The position numbers were made by a program, and so were the translations under genes. A stretch of DNA of 12,453 bases, taken from assembly GCF_019711195.1 (NCBI RefSeq), contig NZ_CP081298.1, forward strand, positions 1 through 12,453. Reading direction: 5' to 3'. Positions 1 to 5,613 of this stretch are shown one piece after another (position 1 is the first letter of the stretch; each line of letters opens with the position of its first letter). This DNA is from Dyadobacter sp. NIV53. GTDB taxonomy: Bacteria; Bacteroidota; Bacteroidia; Cytophagales; Spirosomataceae. Under the pieces are notes generated by a model. It saw only the letters and a program-made list of their open reading frames with translations. It was not told the DNA's origin and ran no database searches.

Positions 1-224
1 TGGTAGAAGATATCATCAATCCTATCCTCGGGGTAATCATTGGTGGTGTAGACTTCACACAACTCAAAATGGTTCTTAAAGACGCCGTGGGAGAAACACC
101 TGGAGGTGGCCATCAAATACGGCAATTTTATTCAGGTGCTAATTCAGTTTTTGATCATTGCCTGGGTGATATTTATGATTGTCAAGGCTGCAAACCGGCT
201 AAAACTTTCGTCAAAAAGGATTAG
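1..224 (+). pseudogene. mscL: mscL, second copy, distal part (frame broken)
   Basis: This continues from 12353-12453 across the circular junction. An extra G near 103 (cctggagg, against cctgagg in the central copy) shifts the frame inside the loop between TM1 and TM2. One A fewer near 215 changes the last residues. Both look like sequence errors rather than biology, because the rest is identical to the intact gene at 6121. Confidence 0.85.
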
Positions 225-284
225 GTAGTTCTGTTCTGATGAAATATATCTCTCAAAATAAACTATGATTTACCCCAATTTTCT

Positions 285-620
285 ATGAGCAAATTTGTTA
301 TCATTCTCCGAAAGAACGGCGAGTTTCAATTTGATTTGAAGGCAAATAACGGTCAAACCATTTTAACCAGTGAGGGTTACAAAGCAAAGACGGCTTGCTT
401 GAATGGCATAGAGTCAGTGAAGACAAACTCATCGCAGGACAATCGTTACGACAAGAAGACCTCTTCGAATGGTAAATATTATTTCAATCTCAAAGCTGCA
501 AACGGCCAAGTAATTGGAAGCAGCGAAATGTATGAAAGCCTTTCGGGAATGAGCAATGGGATTGACTCTGTAAAGAAAAATGCACCAACAGCGACTATAG
601 AGGATAGTAGCGAATTATAA
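285..620 (+). CDS. YegP-family DUF1508 protein (copy 1)
   Basis: The 111-aa protein is built from two tandem DUF1508 repeats. The first, at about residues 3-47, has FVIILRKNGEFQFDLKANNG followed by GYKAKTACLNGIESVK. The second, at about 63-99, has KYYFNLKAANGQVIGSSEMY followed by GMSNGIDSVKKNA. Each has the family pattern of aromatic strands, a [KR]A-x-NG turn and an [NK]GI-x-SV helix. The length matches YegP of Escherichia coli (about 110 aa). The family folds into small alpha-beta repeats; its biochemical role is not settled, though members are often described as stress related. It lies 60 bp behind mscL on the same strand, so the two are probably co-transcribed as transposon cargo. It is identical in both copies. 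Confidence 0.92.
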   Translation: MSKFVIILRKNGEFQFDLKANNGQTILTSEGYKAKTACLNGIESVKTNSSQDNRYDKKTSSNGKYYFNLKAANGQVIGSSEMYESLSGMSNGIDSVKKNAPTATIEDSSEL

Positions 621-884
621 CATCTTATTTCACTTTGCTGTTAGTGCTAATAAAAATAGAGCTTCGGAAATCATCAGACTATACACTTAGGCAATGACAG
701 TTAGAGGGGACTTCATTTACTGGAGTTCCCTCGGCTACCAGATTGACGAAAATGACTTGGAGTTTATTCTCCTGCCCATTTTGCACATATCAACCGGCTG
801 GGGAAATACTCCTTTAATGCTGACCCGGATCTTGGAGGCAAGGGTTTGCGGCCATTGAGAAAGCCAAAACTAAACAGTTAGTTG
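621..884. other. Intergenic stretch DUF1508 to IRR
   Basis: Apart from the transposase remnant (694-881) I see no gene here. The first 70 bases after the DUF1508 stop contain no strong hairpin followed by T residues, so the cargo transcript may run to the terminator at 1012-1059. Confidence 0.5.
694..881 (+). pseudogene. tnpA: Tn3-family transposase, C-terminal remnant
   Basis: In the frame ending at the TAG 879-881, residues encoded from 768 read SPAHFAHINRLGKYSFNADP, then LGGKGLRPLRKPKLNS. This matches the end of Tn3-family transposases, where a conserved SP-x(3)-HIN-x-x-G-x-Y block is followed by a G-x-x-RPLR tail. The preceding codons, in another frame from an ATG at 694, read DFIYWSSLGYQIDENDLEF. 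They resemble the segment just before that block but need one frame shift and probably an internal deletion. About 60 codons of roughly 1000 remain and the DDE catalytic core is absent. It abuts IRR exactly as a tnpA end should. Confidence 0.75.
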
Positions 885-922
885 CTTAACGTGTATTTCA
901 GCCCATTTGTAAGAAAAACCTC
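885..922 (-). repeat. Tn3-type IRR, first copy
   Basis: Same 38 bases as 7105-7142. The tnpA remnant stop is at 879-881, three bases before it. Confidence 0.88.
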
Positions 923-989
923 ATATACTGCGGTTAATCTGAGAGATGAAGAAGCTAAAAGAGCTTTAAGAGAATTTTACAGAGAGTAA
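923..989 (+). pseudogene. Possible 3' fragment of an ORF interrupted by the Tn3 element
   Basis: Immediately outside IRR an open frame from 924 encodes TAVNLRDEEAKRALREFYRE and then a TAA at 987-989. It is a charged, helix-like tail with no start codon of its own. It may be the 3' end of a plasmid gene split by the insertion; the other side of the element (5489-5572) holds an ORF start. The two pieces do not join in frame after removing 5 bp, so the link is tentative. Confidence 0.3.
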
Positions 990-1011
990 TTGTATATAAA
1001 CATATCAAATA

Positions 1012-1059
1012 GGGCTCGGGTTTAGTAGGTCACATGCCAAACCCGAATCCTATTTTTTT
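1012..1059 (+). terminator. Intrinsic terminator after the cargo genes / at the mob operon end
   Basis: The stem is GGGCTCGGGTTT (1012-1023) with AAACCCGAATCC (1039-1050): 8 bp, one mismatch, then 3 more including a G-T pair. The 15-base loop is followed by TATTTTTTT. The T run serves plus-strand transcripts from the transposon. The same stem also lies at the 3' end of the minus-strand relaxase gene and may act on both sides. Confidence 0.7.
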
Positions 1060-1882
1060 GCTGTTCCTGCCGGGGCTTGATTTCCGGCTGTTGCACCAGC
1101 TCTTTCATTTCCCTTTTGTTCTGCTCCAAAGCCTGGCTTTGCTCTTTGGCCTGCTTAGTCTGAAGGCTCCGCTCGGCCACAATCATATCAGCGCGTTCAT
1201 GCACACTTCCATTTAACATTGCTTTCCGGTATTTAAAGGTTTCAGTTAGCTCACGGTCATACGAGAACGTCCGATCAAAGGCATTCTCACAGCGCCCTGT
1301 AAAATTCAGCCGGTCAAACTGCCCGAATTTTTGGCTGTGCCGGGCGTTGCCACCCCCACCCCGGTGGTTGGTCATCGGGCTGATCAGGCGGCCATTATCT
1401 GCCGTCTTCCGGCTTACTATCAACTGCGCATGCATATGATTCCCTTCTTTCACTTCACCACGCTTACGTAGACCTTGCTTTACTTCTGGATCTTCGTGGG
1501 TATAATACCGGTTGTATTCGATTTTGCCGTAATACTTAATATCCTTGCCAGATAGCCCTTTATTGAAATTCTCCGCATACTCTTTCATCACTTCTCGCGC
1601 ATAGGCTTTCAGCTTCTGCGGATCATTGCCAATGTGGTCGAGCTCCTTTCCGGAAGGGCTAATATTGATCAGATAGAATTTTGCTTCGGCCTTTTTAAGC
1701 TTGGCCACATTGTTGTCAATTCCAGATTTAACCTGGTCGGGCCCGATATCATCCCGGCCCTGGTCAAACCATAATTCATTTTTACCCAGCTTCTGATTTT
1801 CCTTTTCTAAATAATCGGTCAGTTGTCCGCAGCTGCCGGTGTTACCGCCCGTTTCACTGGCGGTAATATTTACGTGTGCCAT
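1022..1882 (-). CDS. Mobilization relaxase, Bacteroidota plasmid type (copy 1, 3' end altered)
   Basis: The 286-aa product has an N-terminus MAHVNITASETGGNTGSCGQ, then LTDYLEKEN, typical of Bacteroidota plasmid relaxases often labelled DUF5712 or MobB. A histidine motif GNHMHAQLIVSRK (H149 and H151) fits the metal-binding HUH-type motif of relaxases. Tyrosines at 24, 117-118 and 126-127 are candidates for the nicking residue. A Gln/Glu/Lys-rich tail follows from about 235. It would nick oriT and pilot one strand during mobilization by a helper conjugation system; no type IV secretion genes are present. It starts 2 bp after the bfmA-like stop, so the two are translationally coupled. Here one T fewer in the run at 1053-1059 removes the TAG seen in copy 2 and adds NRIRVWHVTY to the end, which is probably a sequence error. 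Confidence 0.85.
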   Translation of the reverse strand: MAHVNITASETGGNTGSCGQLTDYLEKENQKLGKNELWFDQGRDDIGPDQVKSGIDNNVAKLKKAEAKFYLINISPSGKELDHIGNDPQKLKAYAREVMKEYAENFNKGLSGKDIKYYGKIEYNRYYTHEDPEVKQGLRKRGEVKEGNHMHAQLIVSRKTADNGRLISPMTNHRGGGGNARHSQKFGQFDRLNFTGRCENAFDRTFSYDRELTETFKYRKAMLNGSVHERADMIVAERSLQTKQAKEQSQALEQNKREMKELVQQPEIKPRQEQQKNRIRVWHVTY

Positions 1883-1884
1883 GA

Positions 1885-2471
1885 TCAGATCTGTTTAAGT
1901 TGCCGGCGTGTTTCGTCCTGAAGATCTTTCACAAGTCTGGCCTGGGTAATAGAATTTAACCCTTCCCGGATCTGGATGTAATGTTCTATGATCTTGATAT
2001 AATGATCCTGTAACCGCCCCTTCCCCCTTAGCATGGCATAGACCTCCTTCTGATTCTTCTGTACCTCTAAAAGCACCTCTCTGCTTCCATTTGAAGCTTT
2101 AATCATTTCAGTAGCCAGGCTAACAAATTTACCCCGCATTTTTCCTTCCGGAAGCATCTCAAAAATGCTTCGAACTCAGTACCCAATCCCTGGATCTGCT
2201 CCATCTGTATCTTTTGTTCTGCAAGCATCGGCGCTAGGATATCCTTTTCCTGGACTTTGATAAAACTAATGATCCGGTTAATCCCCTGACCGAGCTCTTT
2301 CTTCAAAATCTCGTCGCTCAGATCAGCCGGGTCTTTCTTAGACTTGTAAAAATAGTCGACCATTTCAGCAAGTAGATCCTGCTTGCTACGCCCCAGCTTT
2401 TCGGCGATTTTACCAAATTTCTCGTCGGTCGTGTCCGTAAAACGGACTGACTTATTGTACTTCTTTTCCAT
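1885..2471 (-). pseudogene. BfmA/BtgA-family mobilization protein, copy 1 (frame broken)
   Basis: Same gene as 8106-8693, but the A run near 2163 has five instead of six bases. This splits the frame into an N-terminal piece (ending FLRCFRKEKCGVNLLAWLLK) and a C-terminal piece beginning MLPEGKM. Copy 2 reads through with EAFFEMLPEGK, so the break is best explained as a homopolymer error in the assembly. Confidence 0.87.
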
Positions 2472-2477
2472 ACATGA

Positions 2478-2495
2478 ATATATCATATGATATAT
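2478..2495. promoter_or_regulatory. Perfect 18-bp palindrome before bfmA (operator candidate)
   Basis: ATATATCATATGATATAT is its own reverse complement and ends 6 bp from the bfmA ATG. The encoded protein has a ribbon-helix-helix N-terminus, a fold that typically binds such palindromes, so autorepression of the mob operon is plausible. AT-rich sequence makes chance palindromes more likely. Confidence 0.5.
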
Positions 2496-2580
2496 CAAAA
2501 ATGGCTTTATTAATACTTAAAACACATTTATTAAGAGAAAATATATTTTATATATACTGATTTCTGTATTTTATTTTTTT

Positions 2581-2604
2581 AATTGATTGAAAATCAATTT
2601 TTTT
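2581..2604 (+). terminator. Small AT hairpin with T run
   Basis: AATTGATT (2581-2588) pairs with AATCAATT (2592-2599) around a 3-base loop and runs into seven T residues. It has the form of a weak plus-strand terminator, but no plus-strand gene ends nearby. It may instead be part of the oriT region. Confidence 0.35.
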
Positions 2605-2614
2605 GCCTCGCAGA

Positions 2615-2651
2615 GCAAGAAGAATTATCGCGCAGCGTAATTCCTTCTTGC
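2615..2651. other. Candidate oriT hairpin upstream of the mob operon
   Basis: A 37-base imperfect palindrome: GCAAGAAGAATTA on the left pairs with TAATTCCTTCTTGC on the right, with one bulge, around a GC-rich loop (TCGCGCAGCG). It lies about 145 bp upstream of bfmA, in a gene-free AT-rich stretch, on the side where relaxase target sites usually lie. There is no T run next to it, so a terminator is unlikely. The assignment rests on position and structure only. Confidence 0.5.
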
Positions 2652-2700
2652 TTATAAAAATAACAACTTAAATACGACACACAAAACTAAATTTTCCTAC

Positions 2701-2730
2701 AAAAAATAACCAGGCTCTTAAAGAGTCTGG
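2701..2730 (-). terminator. Intrinsic terminator of the BrnT module
   Basis: On the minus strand CCAGACTCTT and AAGAGCCTGG form a 10-bp stem (one G-T pair) with a single base between the arms, followed by TTATTTTTTG. It lies about 75 bp beyond the last gene of the toxin pair and also keeps that transcription out of the oriT and mob region. Confidence 0.75.
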
Positions 2731-2805
2731 TAGATAGGTTGTTCGGTGTTTTCCGTTCTCAAACTTAATTGGCAATAGCATTTCCATTAGCCAATTATCG
2801 AATAG

Positions 2806-2967
2806 CTACACAGATTGTTTAACCTTTGACTTTTCAACCTCTAAGACCTCCGATAAATTTAGAAATGGTCCTTTATGTTCAGAAAAAGCCTTTGAAGCAG
2901 CATCTATCTCTTTTTCTGAAAGAGCATTTTTAATGTATGCCTTAGATGTTTTTGATGATGTTTTCAT
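2806..2967 (-). CDS. Small antitoxin-like protein overlapping brnT (copy 1)
   Basis: The 53-aa ORF starts at the ATG 2965-2967, inside the last codons of brnT (26-bp overlap, different frame), and stops at TAG 2806-2808. It reads MKTSSKTSKAYIKNALSEKE, then IDAASKAFSEHKGPFLNLSE, and ends in a lysine-rich tail. The opening TSSKTS-x(9)-SEKEID resembles the N-terminal start of BrnA antitoxins (TSKTD...DEDID). The ribbon-helix-helix DNA-binding half of BrnA is absent and the protein is much shorter than the usual 80-100 aa. Overlap with the toxin gene and the terminator 75 bp downstream support a two-gene operon. It is likely the cognate antitoxin, or a truncated one. It is identical in both copies. 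Confidence 0.65.
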   Translation of the reverse strand: MKTSSKTSKAYIKNALSEKEIDAASKAFSEHKGPFLNLSEVLEVEKSKVKQSV

Positions 2968-3244
2968 AATATCTGATCCTGTCTTTTTTGTTTGCTCTCC
3001 TGCAGCTTATTGGCCTTATGCTGCCATTTCTTACCACGAATATTACAAATTTTTCGTCTTTATCATTCCCTACACCTACACCGCTGTATCGCTGCTCACC
3101 ATGTTCGTCTATTTTATCCGGAACAATGATAAAGTTCGGATCAGAAAACACACTTTCAACTTCCTGGACTGTGTTTTCTCTTTCAGGGTGGTCATCTATT
3201 ACATGTTTTGAATTTCCCATGTCCCACTCGAATTTTAAAGCCAT
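2942..3244 (-). CDS. brnT: BrnT-family toxin (copy 1)
   Basis: The 100-aa protein begins MALKFEWDMGNSKHVIDDHP, the BrnT opening [KF]-x-WD-x-x-K-x-x-x-x-x-x-H. It continues with the EVESVFSDPN segment (family pattern A-x-x-VF-x-DP) and a strand-rich middle, and ends RPISCRRANKKDRIRYYE, matching the BrnT tail R-x-IS-x-R-x-A-x-K-x-E-R-x-x-YE. BrnT toxins are RelE-like ribonucleases that stop translation and are neutralised by a downstream antitoxin. Here the toxin gene is also first, and its last 26 bases overlap the start of a 53-aa ORF (2806-2967). On a small plasmid the pair probably serves stability. The ATG at 3242-3244 is the only good start. It is identical in both copies. Confidence 0.88.
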   Translation of the reverse strand: MALKFEWDMGNSKHVIDDHPERENTVQEVESVFSDPNFIIVPDKIDEHGEQRYSGVGVGNDKDEKFVIFVVRNGSIRPISCRRANKKDRIRYYENIIKNI

Positions 3245-3337
3245 ATTTACTAGAACCTATCTGTACGCTTGTTTTCAATGATAATACCGAGACGATTTTG
3301 GCCTTTGTCCAATATAAATTTAGCCCGATATAACTAC

Positions 3338-3782
3338 TTACCCAAAAACCCGATGCCAAAATGATTTTCGTGTTTTTGGGATCTGCTTCCTTAGTCGTAC
3401 TATGTGCTGCTGGCAATAATTTAAGCTCCTTATTTTCTTCCCGTAAACCTTTGTTCTCCTCTCTTAAATAATTGATTTCATCCTTCAAAACTTGAATAAG
3501 CTCATCCTTAACAGTCAATAAAGGCGTATAGTCTAGTGTATACCCTTGTATAGGCTCTACATTTGCAGGAGTGTATACCCTATTTTCATCTACTTTATCC
3601 GGAGCCTTTTTAGGAGGGTACTTATCAAAAAGGTAATTGGTTTGGATCGTGTATAACGAGCCATTTTTCCCCTTTCTTAGTCTAATATATGGTTTGCTAT
3701 CTGCTTTCTTGCAAAGTCTACGAATAGTTGTTTCGTTTAAACCAGTAGCATTTGCAGCCTCTTTCAAGGTTATATAGTTCAT
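3338..3782 (-). pseudogene. HTH coiled-coil protein, copy 1 (3' frame broken)
   Basis: Same gene as 9560-10003 with one extra T near 3371 (five instead of four). This replaces the natural end KTRKSFWHRVFG by a read-through that runs to 3192, across the brnT promoter region and into the start of brnT. The short end in copy 2 is more credible, so this is probably a sequence error. The first 137 residues are unaffected. Confidence 0.72.
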
Positions 3783-3795
3783 ATGCAGGTATACA

Positions 3796-3815
3796 ATTTA
3801 CAGTATACTGTAAAT
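3796..3815. promoter_or_regulatory. Perfect 20-bp palindrome, operator candidate of the HTH gene
   Basis: ATTTACAGTATACTGTAAAT equals its own reverse complement. It begins 13 bp in front of the HTH gene ATG, in the expected promoter zone. A perfect match over both arms next to a dimeric HTH protein gene suggests an autoregulatory operator. Related TGTATA and GTATAC pieces lie on either side (3788-3794, 3821-3836). Confidence 0.65.
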
Positions 3816-4118
3816 GTACATGTATAGATATTGTATAGGGCTAAAAAATAAATAAAATATTACTTATTATTAATAAAGTTATTTAACTAACAATTTAGTT
3901 AAAATCGCAACATTCTTTTTCCCTTTCAGTAAATTTGTTTGTTTTTCATTTTTCAAAATTCAATGCTAACGCCCTCTCAAAGATTTTTAAGCGTGCGCGC
4001 AGCGACGCAAGCCGAAGGAGTGGGTGGAAAACCAAATTTCAAGATTCTAAAAATTCAAATTTGGTCAACAAACTATATAGTAGTAAAACAATATAGTATT
4101 ATATAAGGTACTTCTCGA

Positions 4119-4285
4119 ATAAAAGGAGTTTTGGTCAGGTATAAAAGGAGTTTTGGTCAGGTATGGCGTTTAATAAAAGGAGTTTTAGTCAGGAATATAG
4201 TATAACATAATATCATAACTCCTTTTATTGTTTTTATATTTGTGATATAATAAAAGGAGTTTTAGTCAGGGATAAGGGAGTTTTA
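4119..4285 (+). repeat. Iterons (Rep-binding direct repeats), copy 1
   Basis: Four 21-base repeats with core AAAAGGAGTTTTRGTCAGG start at 4119, 4141, 4173 and 4250. A degenerate fifth (ATAAGGGAGTTTTA) starts at 4272. One inverted half (AACTCCTTTTAT) lies at 4217-4228. Start-to-start spacings are 22, 32, 77 and 22 bases, near whole numbers of DNA turns, so bound Rep molecules would lie on one face of the helix. The last full iteron begins 73 bp before the rep ATG and could let Rep repress its own gene. Confidence 0.9.
4235..4242 (+). promoter_or_regulatory. rep: Possible rep promoter -7 box (Bacteroidota type)
   Basis: TATATTTG matches the Bacteroidota -7 consensus TAnnTTTG and lies just before the fourth iteron. 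A transcript would start about where that iteron begins, giving a leader of roughly 75 bases and direct autoregulation by Rep. No clear TTTG -33 box is visible at the right distance. A sigma70-like TATAAT also occurs at 4246-4251. The copy 2 equivalent is 10458-10465. Confidence 0.35.
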
Positions 4286-4322
4286 AGAAAAGACCTCCTT
4301 TAAATATAAGATATTGATTATC

Positions 4323-5331
4323 ATGGCCAAAAAGAACGATAAAAGACATACTGCACAAATGACTCTCCCTCTCATCTATGATGAAAAGGAGGTGAAGAAA
4401 TATGCAAAACAGCACTGGAATGTCACATTTGCTCGGCAAAGAAAAGTGTCGGTATATGCCAAACGAATCATGGCTAATGTAATGGCAATGATAAAAGAAG
4501 ACGATTCTGATTTACGGCCTTATTATCAAATGCATATATCTGACGTCGTGCCTTCAACTGAAATAGAATTCTATACCAAAGTGAAAAAGGCTTTCGATGA
4601 ATTAACCGATTTGAAGTGGTTAATTGAAGATATAGAAACTAAGTACTTTGCATTCAGGCATTTACTTGACACAACTAAAACCCTAAAGAATGACGGATTC
4701 GAGTGCGCTTATAAAGATGGGATGATCACTATCGTGCTAAATCCTGCTTTAAAACCATATTTTATAGAACTGGCTCATTATAGCATTTATGAATTGAAAC
4801 ATTACATGCATTTCAGTAGTTGGTACAGCCTTCTGGATGTTTGAATTATTGTCTGCTTTCAAGGATACGGGGATCTGGTGGGTAAGCATTGATGAATTTC
4901 GACAGCTAATGGACTGTGAAAAAAAATATCCTCTAAGTAAGGATTTGCTTAAATATACGCTCACAGAGCCCCTTTTAGAGCTTGAAAGTACCGATTTGGC
5001 TTTTACCTATGATCCAGTTTTTGACATGTATGCTCATGGGCGTGGTCGCAAGCCCGTAATTGCGCTCGAATTTCGGCTCAAAAAAGCAAAGCCTAAGAAC
5101 ATACCACAAGAATGGTTTGAGTTCTCTGACGAGCACAAAAACGTGCTTCTCCGGCTACGTGGCTGGCAAGTCACGGATGCGAATGTCATCAGGTACGCAA
5201 AAGCGATTGGTATGGAACGAGCTAATAAGCTACTCTACGAATGGCAATTGAAGGGAAAAGAAATCCAGGACAAGGCAAAATATTGCAATACGGTTTGGGT
5301 TCGCGTCGGTAAAGCCGCCATGGAGGGCTAA
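4323..5331 (+). CDS. rep: RepB/Rep_3-family replication initiator, frame split at 4837-4844 (copy 1)
   Basis: Two overlapping frames together give about 335 aa. The first (from ATG 4323, MAKKNDKRHTAQMTLPLIYD) contains the N-terminal winged-helix half. It ends HYMHFSSWYSLLDV at TGA 4842-4844. The second, one base ahead, continues MFELLSAFKDTGIWWVSIDE and carries the second winged helix, with LKYTLTEPLLELE and GRGRKPVIALEFRLKK. The SWYS-x-x-[MLI]-[FY]-ELL motif spanning the join is a conserved helix of Rep_3 proteins, so both halves belong to one protein. The initiator binds the iterons just upstream and opens the origin. An ATG is preferred to the TTG at 4314. The split is the same in copy 2: a real frameshift, a recoding site, coupled two-chain synthesis, or a systematic sequencing error. 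The second half is intact only here. Confidence 0.85.
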
Positions 5332-5572
5332 GCCAAAAGGGAAAAGAAGAAGCGCTCTACTACCTGGTGCAGCTGCTGCTCCGGAACGTAATGGGGAAAG
5401 TGAGCTATCCTTGTACAAAACCAAGAACTTCGCTTAAAAAACAAAGACCCTCTTGTTCTGTGTTCTGTCACTTAACATAAAAAGGGTTATGAAAACAACC
5501 AGGACAAATTCTGGGTTTTGTGCAGAAATTTGCTTCTATAAGAAACATGATGTAATTTGTATTTTTCAATTA
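5332..5572. other. Stretch between rep and IRL
   Basis: After the rep stop, the frame one base ahead stays open to the TAA near 5437 and reads KPKGKRRSALLPGAAAAPER, then ending LSLYKTKNFA. It looks like a protein tail, so rep may once have been longer or have another frame break at its end. The rest contains the short ORF start at 5489 and no clear terminator. The same stretch in copy 2 is 11554-11794. Confidence 0.4.
5489..5572 (+). pseudogene. Possible 5' part of an ORF cut by IRL
   Basis: The ATG at 5489 opens a frame reading MKTTRTNSGFCAEICFYKKH, then DVICIFQL, and runs into the left inverted repeat, ending at 5638 within the element. The preceding GGGTT offers no strong ribosome site. 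It may be the start of a small plasmid gene whose end is at 923-989 or 7143-7209, but the frames do not fit without one more base change. The copy 2 equivalent is 11711-11794. Confidence 0.3.
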
Positions 5573-5610
5573 GAGGTTTTTCTTACAAATGGGCGAAAAT
5601 ATACGCCAAT
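5573..5610 (+). repeat. Tn3-type terminal inverted repeat, left (IRL)
   Basis: 38 bp starting GAGGTTTTTCTTACAAATGG. It pairs with 7105-7142 (reverse complement); the first 22 positions are identical and about 6 mismatches fall in the inner 16. The stop codon of the resolvase remnant is at 5614-5616, immediately inside. Confidence 0.85.
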
Positions 5611-5613
5611 AAA

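Larger units (their letters stand above)
1..922 (+). mobile_element. Right part of the second Tn3-family element copy
   Basis: This part contains the distal 70% of mscL, the intact DUF1508 gene, the tnpA remnant and the right inverted repeat (885-922). It joins 11795-12453 across the circular junction. Confidence 0.8.
2499..2805. other. Gene-free region between mob and toxin modules
   Basis: About 300 bp, very AT-rich on the mob side. From mob towards the toxin module it holds the AT hairpin (2581-2604), the oriT candidate (2615-2651), a minus-strand terminator (2701-2730) and an 8-bp inverted repeat TAATTGGC/GCCAATTA (2766-2773 and 2790-2797) just past the stop of the small antitoxin-like gene. 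I see no credible ORF. The same stretch in copy 2 is 8721-9027. Confidence 0.6.
3816..4322 (+). other. Replication origin region (copy 1)
   Basis: About 500 bp without genes, between the divergent HTH gene and rep. In order it contains an AT-rich stretch, a 9-bp-arm palindrome TTTAACTAA/TTAGTTAAA (3882-3903), and a short GC-rich island (3991-4015, GCGTGCGCGCAGCGACGC). Next come an inverted repeat ACCAAATTT/AAATTTGGT (4031-4065), an AT-rich stretch (4070-4110), and the iterons (4119-4285). This AT-rich plus iteron architecture is that of a theta-type origin served by a Rep_3 initiator. Which stretch melts is inference. Confidence 0.75.

Noticed and set aside
1034..1216. Plus-strand open frame of 60 codons rich in Leu and Phe
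   Set aside because: It is antisense to the relaxase's Gln/Lys-rich tail; the apparent hydrophobicity is a mirror effect of that tail.
2103..2498. Two separate mobilization genes in copy 1
   Set aside because: Copy 2 has one open frame; the split comes from one missing A in a run.
2933..3281. Plus-strand open frames of 92 and 97 codons (also at 9155-9503)
   Set aside because: They are antisense to brnT, which has a clear family match, and their own sequences show no recognisable domain.
3192..3337. Long C-terminal extension of the HTH protein in copy 1
   Set aside because: It results from one extra T near 3371 and runs into the brnT start; copy 2 ends naturally with FWHRVFG.
4119..4285. 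Repeats with spacers, considered as a CRISPR array
   Set aside because: Repeats are 21 bases with irregular or nearly absent spacers, followed by a Rep_3 initiator gene; this is an iteron origin.
4749..4964. Minus-strand open frame across the rep split (also 10972-11187)
   Set aside because: It is antisense to conserved Rep residues on both sides of the frame break, with no start signal or domain.
5230..5424. Minus-strand open frame of 64 codons (also 11452-11646)
   Set aside because: Antisense to the end of rep; composition fits a shadow frame.
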